A DNA stretch of 64,000 bases from Siphlonurus alternatus. Lineage: Eukaryota > Arthropoda > Insecta > Ephemeroptera > Siphlonuridae. The notes beneath the pieces were generated by a model, which saw only the letters and a program-made list of their open reading frames with translations, was not told the DNA's origin and did not search any database. A program made the translations under genes and the position numbers. This document shows positions 27,001 through 36,084 of the stretch, in pieces. The DNA is taken from positions 34,544,203-34,608,202 of the forward strand of contig OX463779.1 of assembly GCA_949825025.1 (NCBI GenBank), given 5' to 3'. Within the stretch, counting starts at the first letter, position 1, and every line of letters starts with the position of its first letter.

Positions 27001-30000
27001 CTTGTTTCCCCATCTATTTTTAGTCACTGAATTTTTAACCCCTTCCACTTACAAATTTTTGTAAGATTACAGATGGTTGCTATTTTTAAAACACACTTTT
27101 ACCAAAAATAAATCAAGTGAATTTATTTTCTTATTATTGGATTACCTTTCCACCAAACTTTTATATCTTCTTTTTAACGAATCCAATTTCTGCATCAGTT
27201 CTGCTTTTTGGTTTCTTATAGAATTTACTTTTATTTTGCTTTCTTTTAATTTTTCAATTTGTTCCAAAGTTAAAGTTAAATTCCTTGCTGGAATTCCTTG
27301 CCTTTTTTCATCCTAAAAACATAATTATCTTAAGTTTCACAAAATAGTTATATGTAGTATCTCTACTGTCATCATTGTAGAGTTTAAACACAAAACCTCC
27401 AAATTTAAAGCAGTAACTACATTTGCGTACAGTTCAGATCAATAAGACTGAATTGGGACAATTAGCGTCGGTGAGAGACAAAGGAGGCACCCAAAGACTG
27501 ATGGTAAGAAATTCTTTGGAGCCACCCAAAGAACGTTGCCTATTATTGTGGCCAGGTTGACTCGGAAGAGGTGAAAGAGACAACACTGTGAGTCAGCCCA
27601 CTTGAGCTCCGACAACGTTTTCACGTAAGCAAGTGGACTGATAGTGATCACCAGCATGCAAAGTGTCCTAGTCTTTTTTACCTTAACTGTACATGGTAGG
27701 TTGAAAGTCAAGTTAGAACAAAACGAGCACAACCTCTCACCACGTCTGGCTGCATGGATGGTCTCATGAGAGGGGGCGTGACTCCAACGGTTCTCGTCAC
27801 GTGGTATACGAACACGTTACCGTCGAGGCCGCAGCTGAAGAAGTGGGCGTTGGCCAGCGCCACGTCGGTCACCTGGCTGCCAAGCGCTCCCTCGTGCATC
27901 GCCAGGCGCCAGAAGCGACGCCACGTCACGTGACCCTTGACAGACTCGGCCAGGCAAAGTTGTACTGCCCCGCAGACAAATCCGAGCACTAAACAGGAGC
28001 CGTCCGAGCTGTATACAGTTGTAAAGTCTGTGAGTCTCCTGCATACCTTGTGGGTATGCAAACAGTTATGCAGTCTTACGTCCAGCGTAATGAAAGTTGA
28101 ATACTAAAATTCAAATATTAAAATTTGTGTTAAAGAAAGTTTGATGTTTTTATATGCTTAAAAAAAAAAAAAAAAAAAAAAAGGAAAAGAATAAATGCGT
28201 TAAAAATAATATGGTTTAAAGATTTTTAAATTTTTTAGTCCAATAATTATAAGCTCTTGTGACGATAAAGACACACTTCATTCATATTATCTGAAACTAT
28301 TTTCTATTAATTTTCGATTAAAGAATTACGAGGAATTAGAGAAGGCCTCACGTGACATCTGCGCACTGCACGACCGCGCCGCCTCCGCCAGGTAGAGGGT
28401 GGGTCACCACTAATCTCGTCTCCAAGTTGACCTCGCACACCGTGACCTTTGGGTGACCTCCCAGCACCAAGGTCACCGTATCAGTCCCACAGTAGCGCCC
28501 CAGGAGTAACTTGGGACCGTCATCGAGGGCTAGAACATGTAGCTGTGAAATATTTTCAAATTTTCTTTGCGATATTATGTATTTTAATCTGAGTTTGGAT
28601 TTTTTTTTCAATCCGTTAGGAAATCAAACAGAATTTGTTACTTAACGATTTATTTATTTTTTAATAATGAAAATTTCGTGGTATTTATTAACAAGAGAAG
28701 CTAATACTAATTAAAACAATAGTTACCCCTCAAGTCCAGTCCAGTGGTGACATCACCGAGGCCAAGCTGCGGCTCGAGACTGCCCAGCTGGATTTCTCTC
28801 ACGGGCACCAAATCCAACTGCAAGGAAGCATGTCGTAGGGGCAGGGCTGCGTGGGACAGTCGGAACTCGAGTATGTGACCCCGCTCGCAACACACCAGCA
28901 GACACTCGCCCTGGAACCGCAGACTGTCTAAATTTGATGTTGAACTTGAATTTCCATATAATATATATGTTACCAGATTCACGGTTAAATTGTAAATTAT
29001 TTTTTTCAGTAAAATGGTTAAAAGTTTGAAACATGTTGGTACTTTCAAGTCTATAACGGCAATTAAAAATTATATCCAAATGACAAATTATTAAAAGTCG
29101 TAGAGTAACAAAAAGAAAGGTTTAATAACAAATTGATTGTTGATTGATTTAGTTTGGGGCATAAACACATTATATGGGTCATATTTTATTATATGCAAGA
29201 CCAACTACAAATTTTAGATCTTATTTATATTAAATTTTTTCTTCCACTATCTTGGATTAAGTTTTTTATTTTATTAAATATAGTTAAAATCTCATTATCA
29301 TGTTGGATAGAAAGGTAGGTGGTACAAACTTGCTTATCTTTGATTGCCATTTTCAATTATTAAAAGAGTTAAAAGTTCATAACAATGACAAACTCTCACT
29401 TGCTCGGAGGGCGGGCCCCACTGCAGGCTACACACCGCGCCCGGCACGCCCAGCACGCCCCTGGGTCTCAGTTGGGGCCTCGGGCCGCCGGGGGTCACGT
29501 CCAGCACGAACACGGAGGAATCCCTCGAGCCCGAGGCCAGCAGGCGTCCCGAGGGGCTGGCGGCGAGCGCAGAAACCGGCCCTGCGTGTGGACGCCATGC
29601 CTGCACCTCGCGCAGAGCACCCGCCGACCACAGCGCTACGTTCACGCTGAGAGCACCGGTGGTGAAACCAGCAACCAACCGACAGCCACTCGGGTCCATC
29701 TGCAGGGTTACACCAGTCAATTTACGAGGTTTGCAGTTGAATACATGAATTTTCATAAATGTAAAAAAGAACATGCATAAAATGTGTCGTTGTTTATTTT
29801 ACTAAACATTGGTAGCGACATGAATTAAATAAATTGAGTTACTTTCAAATTGTTATCCAAGTTGAAGTAATTTTTATTGTAGAGTCAGGATTTGACAATG
29901 TACCATATACCAAAATTCTAAAAACAGTATAAAAAGCAGAAGTTTAAAAAATCCAGGATGTGAGGAAAACATCAACATTTATATTTTTAATGGAAAATCT

Positions 30001-33000
30001 TAAGCGTGCTGGTAAAACTAAGCAATTTTGCAGTGGCCATCAAAGGTTCACAGGTACAGGCTCCTTTTCTGACCAACCTCCACGGGCATCCAGAGCAGCG
30101 CCGAGCCCCCCAGTCCGCACTCCCTAGAGATCAGCTGACGAGTCACGTGGTCGTGCACCATGAGGCGGCCGGACACGCCCAGTGACGCCACGTGCGGCGA
30201 GTGTGGGCTGGGCGCCAGGGCCACCACGGCACCAGCGTGACTCCGCAGCAAGAGGGACACCGCGGGGGCGACCTCCTCACCACGCAGAGCAGCACCTACC
30301 GCCGCGCGCCACACAGCCCCGCCCCCGTCCTGAAACCACGGGTAATAGTGAGTCATCAAAAGTCGTCATCATACAAAATTAAAGTCTGAAAGTTTTTCTG
30401 TGTTTTTACTTTGCAATAAATCTATATATAAATTAGAAATATATGATAGTCATCTTAACGATTAATCTCAGTTACTTCGGAATCAAAGAATATTTCCCTG
30501 CAAACGAATTGAATGAAATAAATTTTAAAAAATCGAGAATGTTCTAAAACTTAAGCGCTTAATGGTTTGAGCAAATTCTAAGCGCTTAATGGTTTGAGCA
30601 AATTCTGTCTTGCAGTTTTCTCACAACAGATTCATTTCCGGTTTCCGTCCATAAGGCCAATGTTAAACTTCTACCTCAGTTTTCACAAAATTGATAAGAC
30701 AGATACGCTTCAAAATTTGTATGCCACCTATTGATGGTGAGTTCCAAGTCCCCTGCAAGTCTTGTTGCATTCAGGCGGTACGATTGCGAGATATCAAACA
30801 TACTGAGATTCATCCTTAAAAAGAAATAACACTCAAGTAAAATATATATATTGTTACACATTGACTGTAAATCAACAACAAAAAGTTAAGATGTATCAAA
30901 CATAATTATATCCCTCAATAACTTAATTAATAACAAGTGCTCACTTGCAAGAACCAGACGTCTGGGTCAGCAGGTAGTTCAACTTTGGACATGAGCTGCG
31001 CGTGGTCACCAATGCTGAAGTACACGACGGCTTCCTGTCTGCGAAACACGCGGTCCTTGTCAAGCACGCGGGAGCCGCCATCTTGGTCCCACATGCGCAC
31101 CCAACCGTCACTACCTGAGTAACAAACACCATGCTCACAGATTATATAATCTGCTCATATTATCTGCTGGACATTGGAGACTTAAATGCTGGTCTTACCT
31201 GTCAACCGAGTTCAAGAAGTAATCGCGAACCAAGTTATAAATTATGTAAAAATATTTACTGCAGAAAGAACTCGACTTCAAACAAAGATTTATTAAATTA
31301 AAAAGTACAATAATTTAATAATTAGGGAGGAATGGAGGGGGGTTATTTCCTATTGGATTTTAAATTATTGCATTGTCTTGCATCGTGATAACAATAACAC
31401 CATATAATAAAACTTCTTATAATAATACATCATAGAGCAACCTGATCTAAACGACCTTCATTCAGGTGCCACCATCCAAACTAAACAACAGTTGATGAGA
31501 ACAACCTGAATACTAAAGCACTTCATACTTTATAGCGCTTTAATTTCGGAGTTAAGCTTTATAGTTTTGTGTTCTAAAAAAAGGTTAGATCCCTTAAAAC
31601 TGGGTTGCATATAAGGGTATCAAGTAATTTAAAAAAAAATAAATGGTGGGACCATTCGGTTTTCAGTAAATCATATATATTATAATTTTTAATATTATCT
31701 TCATCATGTACCTATAGAGACGAGTGCACGGCCATGTCGATGAAAGGCGAAGATGGGGGCAGAGTGGCATGTGACTTCACGCCTCGTGCATAGCTCGTGC
31801 TCCACGCATGCGCCGCTCCACACCAAAATGTTGCCCCACTCGCAGCCGGAGGCAACCTGACGAGGCAAGAATTGGTCACCAAGATGTTTTTCTCTTTTGA
31901 TATATTACTGAAAATACATAATAAATTGCAAATTTAAATTGAAGGCCCTATGACCATTTCACAGTATTAAGTCCACAGTTAGTATTGCCTTAGTATGATA
32001 CGGCTGCATAAAAAAAAATTGTTCCAGCAGCAATAATATCAGAGATAATAGCCGATGAAAAGGCATCTGTGACGTCATTTGTACCCATTCTGTGGCGACG
32101 GTATAGAGAAATGCCTGTAAAAGATAGGTTTACTCTAGCTGCAGCCACGGACATAATTTTAATTCTGGAATGTTGAAATTTTACCAAGGCAGTCTTGATA
32201 GTATTTGTCAAAAATTCTGAAAGAATTTTGTTGTTGTCATTTACACAGACTGAATTATTACAGTAGCAAGATAAACCAAAAATTTAACATTGTTTTCCTA
32301 TGCAACATTTTTCTCTTCTTGCTACTGCAATAAGTCAGTCTGTGTGAATGTCAACAGTAAAATTCTTTCAGGATGTTTGACAAATACTATCAAAACTGCC
32401 TTGCTAAAATTTCAACATTCCAGAATTAAAGTTATGTCCGTGGTTGCAGCTAGAGTGAACCTATCTTTTGCAGGGATTTCCCTATACCGTCGCCGCAGAA
32501 TGGGTACAAATGACGTCACAGATGCCTTTTCATCGGCTATTATCTCTGATATTATTGCTGCTGGAATAATTTTTTATGCAGCCGTATCATACTGAGGCAA
32601 TACTAACTGTGGACTTAATACTGTGAAATGGTCATAGGGCCTTTAAATGTTTAATTAATTTTGAATGCTTCTATTTTATGCACTGGACTGAATGCACGTT
32701 TGGCTCGAATCATAAATATACTGCACGTATTAAGAAGTTTAAACCAACCTTGTTGAGAAAAAAATTACAAGGATTGAAAAATTATAGTAAAAATTTGTGA
32801 CTATTACGATTTTAACCGATTTTATTACGTTGATATTGGTACACGATGACTCCACGCCAGGCCATGTTGATGACTCACCCTTGCGTCCTCGAGGCATTCG
32901 AAGCCCACCACGTCACAAACCTCCGTGGTACCGAAGCGACCGCCCTCGCCCGTCAGTTTGAGGCCCGTGAACGTCTTTGCTGTTCGCCAGAAGCCTATGT

Positions 33001-36000
33001 GACCGCGACCTGAGCCAAGCAGTCCCTCAGTCACGATCCACGTAAATTAAGATTGTAAGACGCATTTGGCTAAATCAGTTAGGAACTATAATAATCAAAT
33101 TAATTCAATCTATTGCGAACCACTATTTTATATCGTATACTAAATGCATCCAATGTGAAAGGAAAAAAAAAAAAAATGAAGATTGTTGATTAGCCAAATA
33201 AGGACTGCATTTTTTTAAGACTTTTTAGATCAAGTCTTTTACATTTATTATCCCGTTTTAAAAGAGTCATTCGATCCCCCACCTCCTGGTAATGCTATAG
33301 GATTAAAGATGATATTTTGAAATTTTAAAAAACTACTTTGTCCTGCACCAATGGGTGCCGAAGTGCTGTTTATAAATCTGTTCGCAACTTTCTATCGTCA
33401 GTCCGGCACAGGAGAACATACCACTGGTGACGATGATCTCGGGCTGCACTCGCGAGAAGGCTGCTCGGTACACGGGCTCGGTGGCGGTCTGACATCGCAG
33501 CAGCATGGAGCCTTTCCGCCAGTCCCACAATGCCAGAGTGAAGTCGGGCCCCGCACCTTGCGAACACAGCACCTCACCGTCCGGGCTGTGGTGAGAGCTT
33601 AATTGTTTTAGATTTGACGTTTGTTCAGAATAATTTCAATATTTTCAATCTTAAACTTAATATTCCAGCATCACTAAAGCCTGTATTACATGATGCAATT
33701 TTGCTTACAATTTTTCCTTAGAAGAAAACTTCATCTCCATATTAACAAACAAATGGAGTTCAAGTTTTCTTGTACGAAAAAATTAAAAATTGTATGCATA
33801 ATTAGAAAAATTGTATCTTGTAATACCGGCTTAACATAAATTATATACGTTGATCAACAGATCTCCCTCCACACGGGAAGAAAGGGCATTCATATACTTC
33901 AGCACTCACCATAATAAATAGGAATGAATAAATTAATAAGCATTAATCTCCTGTAAAACTGGCGCAGAAAACGCAACTATTTATACGGTCTCTACACTTT
34001 CTATACTTACTGTCAGATAAAATTTCAATAGTTATTCATTATTATTATTATTTTTAATTCTATTAAAAAATCCCTCGACTTTCTTTTTTATTTAGTAAAT
34101 ATGGTCTAAAGAGAACCTCAAATTTTCATATTTTTGTCATAGTCTTCTTATTGCTCTAACGCCCTTCACGAAAATATGCAGTAATAATTTAGTTTATGTG
34201 ATCATATTACACAAATTGTAAATTATGTAACGGAGGACATCTACTCGTGATCACCTGTAGTCGAGGAAGGCGAAGGCTCTCTCCGTGCCGTTCTCCAGCT
34301 GAGTCAGCACATCGAAGCTCGGCCACAGGAAGATGAAGATGCTGGGAAAGTGACCCTTTTCGCCCACCGCCACGTGGGGATGCCGAGGGTTCGTCTGCAC
34401 GGGGATCCAATATTCAGAATATGCCTTAAACTTGTCTTACTCAGAAGTTTCAGGAAATCTATTTCCCGATATTTCAAGATTATTTTCTTGAACCCAGGAA
34501 GCAATACGAGAAGTAAATTAATGATAAGAACGCGGTGCAGTATCAAATTAATTTTATTTTATATAAAACTGGAACATCCAAGGTTAAAGAAAAAAGTATG
34601 TTTGTTGTACACTAAGTTTTGCAACTTACAGGAGTTTATCGGTATCATTTTGAATAATTTTAAGCCTTTCGTGTTTACCAGCCGGTCATATCTAAGAAAT
34701 ATAGATAATTTCTTTCCTGACGGCGAGTATGTTTGTTGCTGAATACTTATATTTTATGTTCATAATATATATCTGGGATTACACTATAATTATTACACTT
34801 ATTACTGTGTTGCAAAATAGAATGGTGCTACATATTAAATAGGTGGACCACCAAACTTAATATTGCCTTGAATGTAGGCAACTATTTGAACACGCCTGTC
34901 TTGCGGGACAGTTTCTGCAACTTAATTTTATAATATTATTTTTCCGAATTTATAAACCACTTTATATATATATATACCACTTTATGTGGATTTGAGTATG
35001 ATAATTTTTTAAATATAGATACAACATGTGTTGGAATTATTTTTTAAAACGATAATTAAGGTGTAAAAACAATTATGACTTTTAACTTCTATTTGCTGAA
35101 ATTGCGAATAATGGAATAATCTATATAATATATACTGAGAGCGAGCTGTACTCACGGTGATATGGCCGATGCCCTGGCCCCCAACGCTCCTCTTGAAGGT
35201 CATTGACCTGCTCCTGGTGTCCAGCAGGTGAATCAAGTTGCCTGACGCAAAAATCAGGGTCTCCTCGACTATCGCGAGGTTGAAATACTTGCGACAGTCG
35301 TAACCAAATGAGTCTCTAAGGATCGACGTCAAGGAAATGCACTAAGTTCTAAATTTGGTCGAGCTCATGCATTGGAGGGACGTGGAGGGACGTTAACATT
35401 GTCCACACATCGTGTATACATTCAAAGTATTTTCATACCATTTCGATCATTGCAGATGTACTGTACATAATAAACTTTGTAAATTATTTAAATAATTTGT
35501 TCCCTTAAATCATCTACTCTCAATTGCTTAAAACATGATAAATGGATGTTATAATTCATTAAAAAAAAATCAAATTCGTAATTGATTTATTTTTCGTAAT
35601 GAAAGAAAGATATATATACTTTTATAAAATATATCTATTAACATCATATGTATTGTAATTATATGTATTTTAATTTAATTAATTAATATCTAAAATACAC
35701 TGCCTATATAAACTTAATACATGACATGATTTTTTTAATGAGAATTTGAGAATAATAGCTATTAATAATTATTATACTGTATTTGCATGACCCCTAGCTA
35801 CATATGTTTCTAAAATTCAATACAGTCGCTTCAAAACTCATTGCAATTTCTGTTCTACTGTTTTTGGATTAACACAAATAAGTTATAATTTGTGTAATAT
35901 ATATTAAGGATACTGTAGCTGTACGAGGCTCTCCATTTCAGGGTCGCTAGTATTGGGTTTGGAGCAAATCTCCGAAATATTTACGTGAGCCGGCGTCTCG

Positions 36001-36008
36001 ACGTCCAT
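13395..36008 (-). CDS. CFAP44: Cilia- and flagella-associated protein 44 (WD40 plus coiled coil), 30 exons
   Basis: Exons: 36008-35914, 35315-35156, 34394-34255, 33585-33422, 33009-32879, 31856-31712, 31114-30945, 30329-30078, 29699-29400, 28910-28727, 28529-28352, 28038-27741, 27312-27146, 26803-26700, 26642-26537, 26033-25926, 21399-21228, 20904-20716, 20502-20323, 20226-20162, 19870-19651, 19034-18978, 18795-18621, 18125-17948, 17887-17749, 17315-17137, 15813-15702, 14823-14716, 14347-14222, 13718-13395. The sum is 4926 nt (1641 aa), with every junction GT-AG and in phase. Seen: SFGYDC near the N-terminus, VGEKGHFPSI, TSGRGHIGFW, KTFTGLKL, SGCEWGNILVW, VCPPGCDP near residue 1295 and VVPLKLHQ near 1370, all hallmarks of CFAP44. 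Known: CFAP44 partners CFAP43 in the tether linking inner dynein arms to doublet microtubules, and is needed for sperm flagella. Start chosen: the first ATG in an open exon that splices in phase to SFGYD. The weakest calls are exons 20 and 22, the exon 1 donor (GTATCC) and the exon 11 acceptor. A small exon missed between 27.3 and 27.7 kb is possible. The protein is slightly shorter than vertebrate orthologues. Confidence 0.9.
14851..15561. mobile_element. 700-bp foldback MITE (copy 1) in CFAP44 intron 27
   Basis: The element at 14855-15557 begins AGGCCTTATGAACC and ends with its inverse, flanked on both sides by TTAA (14851-14854 and 15558-15561). The two arms of about 320 bp are near-perfect inverted copies around a spacer of about 60 bases near 15175-15235. 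There is no transposase. A TTAA target with inverted ends suggests mobilisation by a piggyBac-like transposase (inference). Confidence 0.85.
15925..16137. repeat. Tandem duplication, period about 114 bp, in CFAP44 intron 26
   Basis: The units start with AAAGGTTAAATGCCTATTTC (15925) and AAAGGTTAAATGTCTATTTC (16039) and share ATGCAATCAATTGAT and ATATACGTT. They are diverged by substitutions and small gaps. Confidence 0.75.
17403..17441. repeat. Perfect 17-bp stem with 5-nt loop in CFAP44 intron 25
   Basis: AGAAAGAATCTATGGGT at 17403-17419 is followed after ACTGA by its exact inverse at 17425-17441. It lies about 90 bases upstream of the exon 26 acceptor. Confidence 0.7.
19470..19560 (+). mobile_element. 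Possible 3' tail relic of a LINE in CFAP44 intron 21
   Basis: TATGTATAATCTATGTAACA is followed by GAAATAAAAATTTGAATTTG, the same kind of AATAAA plus TTTGAA tail as the intact LINE at 25.5 kb, with no coding part attached. A similar ending lies at about 4940-4996. Confidence 0.35.
20538..20642. repeat. Near-perfect 42-bp hairpin in a short CFAP44 intron
   Basis: The arms at 20540-20581 and 20599-20640 pair with a single mismatch around a 17-nt loop. The stem includes TCAGCGCTGTCACTTTGACA. The hairpin occupies about half of the 213-nt intron between exons 18 and 19. It may be a tiny MITE or a small-RNA precursor. Confidence 0.75.
21057..21085. repeat. Poly(A) run in CFAP44 intron 17
   Basis: About 29 A residues, preceded by a segment with ATTCTTTATTCAATCATTTT. 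This could be the reversed 3' end of a retroposed fragment. The rest of this 323-base intron is featureless. Confidence 0.7.
21627..22508 (+). pseudogene. LINE ORF1, 5'-truncated (PHD finger, coiled coil)
   Basis: The open frame runs from the truncation point to TAA at 22508 and there is no genuine ATG at its start. It begins inside a PHD-type zinc finger (CDCARVFHLNC, then YKCAICS). A coiled coil follows (KLMEEFLQLKKVVEN), then a basic, Ser-rich segment (RRKRRREQ). The C-terminal globular part (HVWRLHQNTKQGDVKKYI) resembles the conserved ORF1 C-terminal domain of PHD-bearing LINEs. The missing N-terminus holds the first zinc ligands, so this copy cannot make a complete ORF1 protein. Confidence 0.75.
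22345..25407 (+). CDS. LINE ORF2: endonuclease plus reverse transcriptase, about 1020 aa, intact
   Basis: A single open frame without a stop. Residues about 65-285 form an exonuclease-endonuclease-phosphatase fold endonuclease with HANIQG, LTEHFL, VYRSP, GDFNINL and LSDHES. Reverse transcriptase motifs are KPVHKKG and NYRPISLL, then FLDLSKAFDMVEH (near 650), LPQGTCLAPISF and YADD near residue 745. The C-terminus has the conserved LYNKLPCDIK and RWLG pattern. It overlaps ORF1 in another frame, so the true start is uncertain and ORF2 may begin nearer 22.5 kb. The protein would perform target-primed reverse transcription. All visible catalytic motifs are present. Confidence 0.88.
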   Translation: MQEDHMLPLKLLQILSYWIKFKIQQSGMKIQSLVVLNFQIKRMFPIPSPFQTIHKLPETNCFSNNVTIFHANIQGISNKVLPLEIYLCQFSMLKIICLTEHFLKKGDYSCIKIKNFNLASIYCRCDTIRGGSCIFVHESLEYMERKDLTQLSEENHFECSGVNIDLFDKPSTILCVYRSPNTGDINIFFNKIEIIINKIHDEKRVPIICGDFNINLLNNNTNTKNFKSILNVCNLKPVISSATRICKTTETLIDNILIPKLVPFDIKETKVLSFHLSDHESQILTISDTVFKKDNVNTKKRFYSKKNMKIFNQSLREESWCSVYQKTDSESMFIEFHSIFSNHFHKAFPLVEVVKKISERLKNDFMTPGLKISRDKLRNIKKLSKLYPLKWTSEYVKIYKFVYNKLIRFASKRKNTLIINNSDNKSKAMWDLIKQKYGKPTVKSIPSNFIINDIKVNDPQEIAQVFSNHFQNCITKCKDEIGPSRTSQHDPTPLNPKSMFLSPLTINQLLKIVQHLKNKHSHGFDGISNFVLKSCVHSITMVLTTVINKSFQEGIVPSLLKHAIIKPVHKKGPKQNIENYRPISLLSVFSKVYEQAFLLKLLPFLEINNLLSKYQHGFRKNKSTETAMFQLIDGILNSLDNSLKTAGVFLDLSKAFDMVEHNILLQKLYMYGIRGNCLDWLTSFLKNRTQTVEISPDGNCKYYSTPVSLLYGLPQGTCLAPISFILYINELPLIIDNNNCLIVKYADDSNLKVTGCNNDELSSNIQKSMSKVISYLNNLGLILNLNKTEIIQFQNNKNKNPTLEYVAVDTQNILLNNTTKFLGIIIDKHLQWSNHIDFVCNKLSSVIFAIRELRHDCEIECLKTLYFSNFYSLLKYGIICWGHATDINRLFILQKKVLRLMFFVKKRSSCVKIFKQQGILTLPCILIMESVMFVKRNMSDFKQHEVQHRHNTRNVKNIITPIYCRLDMYKKGPFLSCLNLYNKLPCDIKCIENLNVFKVSVKRWLGDKCFYSVKNYIDYK
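25555..25769. mobile_element. Harbinger-like MITE, 209 bp
   Basis: The ends AGGTGGATTCACATGGCGA and AGGCGGATTCAGATGGCGA face each other. They are flanked by TAA (25555-25557, 25767-25769), the three-base target typical of PIF/Harbinger elements. The interior is GC-rich (GCGGCGCGACGCG). It starts within a few bases of the LINE 3' tail. A partial relative is at about 56290-56355. Confidence 0.65.
25806..25845. repeat. 20-bp direct duplication in CFAP44 intron 16
   Basis: AACTCGATAGATACTGC occurs twice, separated by AAG, about 80 bases from the exon 16 donor. Confidence 0.7.
26330..26493. mobile_element. Partial copy of the 36.7-kb foldback MITE family in CFAP44 intron 15
   Basis: Only the right arm is recognisable: CTTTCAATATTTTTTTAAAA, GGGCTCTAAAAATTCT and AATCAGAGTAGCATCC, interrupted by a poly(A) run. 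It ends 43 bases from the exon 15 donor. Confidence 0.5.
30552..30605. repeat. Exact 27-bp tandem duplication in CFAP44 intron 7
   Basis: Two identical 27-nt units (30552-30578 and 30579-30605), each containing AAGCGCTTAATGG. The identity implies a recent origin. Confidence 0.9.
31939..32646. mobile_element. 700-bp foldback MITE (copy 2) in CFAP44 intron 5
   Basis: The element at 31943-32642 belongs to the same family as the copy at 14.85 kb. It has the same ends (AGGCCCTATGACC and its inverse), the same arm sequence and the same spacer core (AACATTGTTTTCCTA). The right flank is TTAA and the left has decayed to TTGA. Because the arms are inverted copies, the same short open frame appears on both strands; I do not regard it as a gene. 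Confidence 0.85.
33675..33833. mobile_element. Palindromic MITE, about 159 bp (copy 2) in CFAP44 intron 3
   Basis: Ends TAAAGCCTGTATTACATGAT and an inverse GTAATACCGGCTTA. It shares arms and central AACAAACAAATGG with the copy at 8551-8685. Short foldback without coding capacity. Confidence 0.65.
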
Positions 36009-36029
36009 CCTTTGTTCTTCTTGACTAAT

Positions 36030-36084
36030 TGTTTACATTGGGCGTCATGGCAACATGGCAGCTTTGTAAACACGTTTTGTTGCC
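36030..36084 (-). promoter_or_regulatory. Forkhead/RFX-like motif cluster upstream of CFAP44
   Basis: Within 55 bases, starting 22 bases upstream of the CFAP44 ATG, there are two forkhead cores: TGTTTAC at 36030-36036 and GTAAACA at 36066-36072. They lie in opposite orientations. There are also two RFX half-sites: GGCAAC at 36049-36054 and GTTGCC at 36079-36084. GGCGTCATGGCAAC (36041-36054) matches 11 of 14 positions of the palindromic X-box GTTGCCATGGCAAC. Known: RFX factors with FOXJ1 in vertebrates, or Fd3F in Drosophila, drive motile-cilium genes. The sites are seen; their function is inferred. Confidence 0.55.

Larger units (their letters stand above)
13395..27312 (-). other. CFAP44: CFAP44 C-terminal coiled-coil half (exons 13-30, residues 740-1641)
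   Basis: Exons 13-30 encode a Lys/Glu/Leu-rich helical region with heptad patterns, for example LEQIEKLKESK in exon 13, KRKLEEETTRK in exon 16, KARKEKLIAKWHELAKRDE in exon 19 and LVEDTKELELMKKDQE in exon 25. An acidic Ser-rich stretch precedes VCPPGCDPGLFEL, a conserved CFAP44 landmark. The last exon begins with a coiled coil (QREQLSALRHELALL) and ends in a low-complexity tail with PRRRSS. The 4.5-kb intron between exons 16 and 17 holds the LINE, and the introns after exons 5 and 27 hold the two large foldback elements. None interrupts an exon. Confidence 0.82.
13719..35913. other. CFAP44 introns longer than 300 bases
   Basis: Introns with recognised content: 14824-15701 (foldback), 15814-17136 (114-bp tandem repeat), 17316-17748 (hairpin), 19035-19650 (LINE-tail relic), 20905-21227 (poly(A) run), 21400-25925 (LINE and Harbinger-like MITE), 26034-26536 (partial MITE), 30330-30944 (27-bp duplication), 31857-32878 (foldback), 33586-34254 (palindromic MITE). 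Nothing was recognised in 13719-14221, 14348-14715, 18126-18620, 26804-27145, 27313-27740, 28911-29399, 29700-30077, 31115-31711, 33010-33421, 34395-35155 or 35316-35913. Confidence 0.6.
27741..36008 (-). other. CFAP44: CFAP44 N-terminal WD40 half (exons 1-12, residues 1-739)
   Basis: Exons 1-12 encode repeated WD40-like strands. In order the strand ends read LALWDW, HIGFW, NILVW, WVRMWD, GGAVW, SGRLMVHD, SSVFVLD, GHILEF and GNVFVYH. There are about nine to ten blades, enough for one or two beta-propellers. Exons 8-12 are far more GC-rich than their introns, which makes their boundaries easy to see. Exon 7 joins directly to exon 8 in phase 0 (WFLQ then DGGGAVW), matching the order in known CFAP44 proteins. 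Blade limits are approximate because WD40 repeats are degenerate. Confidence 0.85.

Noticed and set aside
29300..29780. Long plus-strand frames opposite CFAP44 exon 9
   Set aside because: They are shadows of a GC-rich coding exon on the minus strand and show no recognisable protein pattern.
30676..30861. Minus-strand frame considered as a CFAP44 exon
   Set aside because: Exon 7 ends in phase 0 and every acceptor here would read into a stop. Exon 7 splices in phase directly to exon 8, giving the expected family order.
31990..32595. Similar open frames on opposite strands (minus 31990-32211, plus 32290-32595)
   Set aside because: They are the two inverted arms of a foldback element, so the matching frames are a by-product of symmetry. 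The relative at 15.2 kb has a stop in the same frame.
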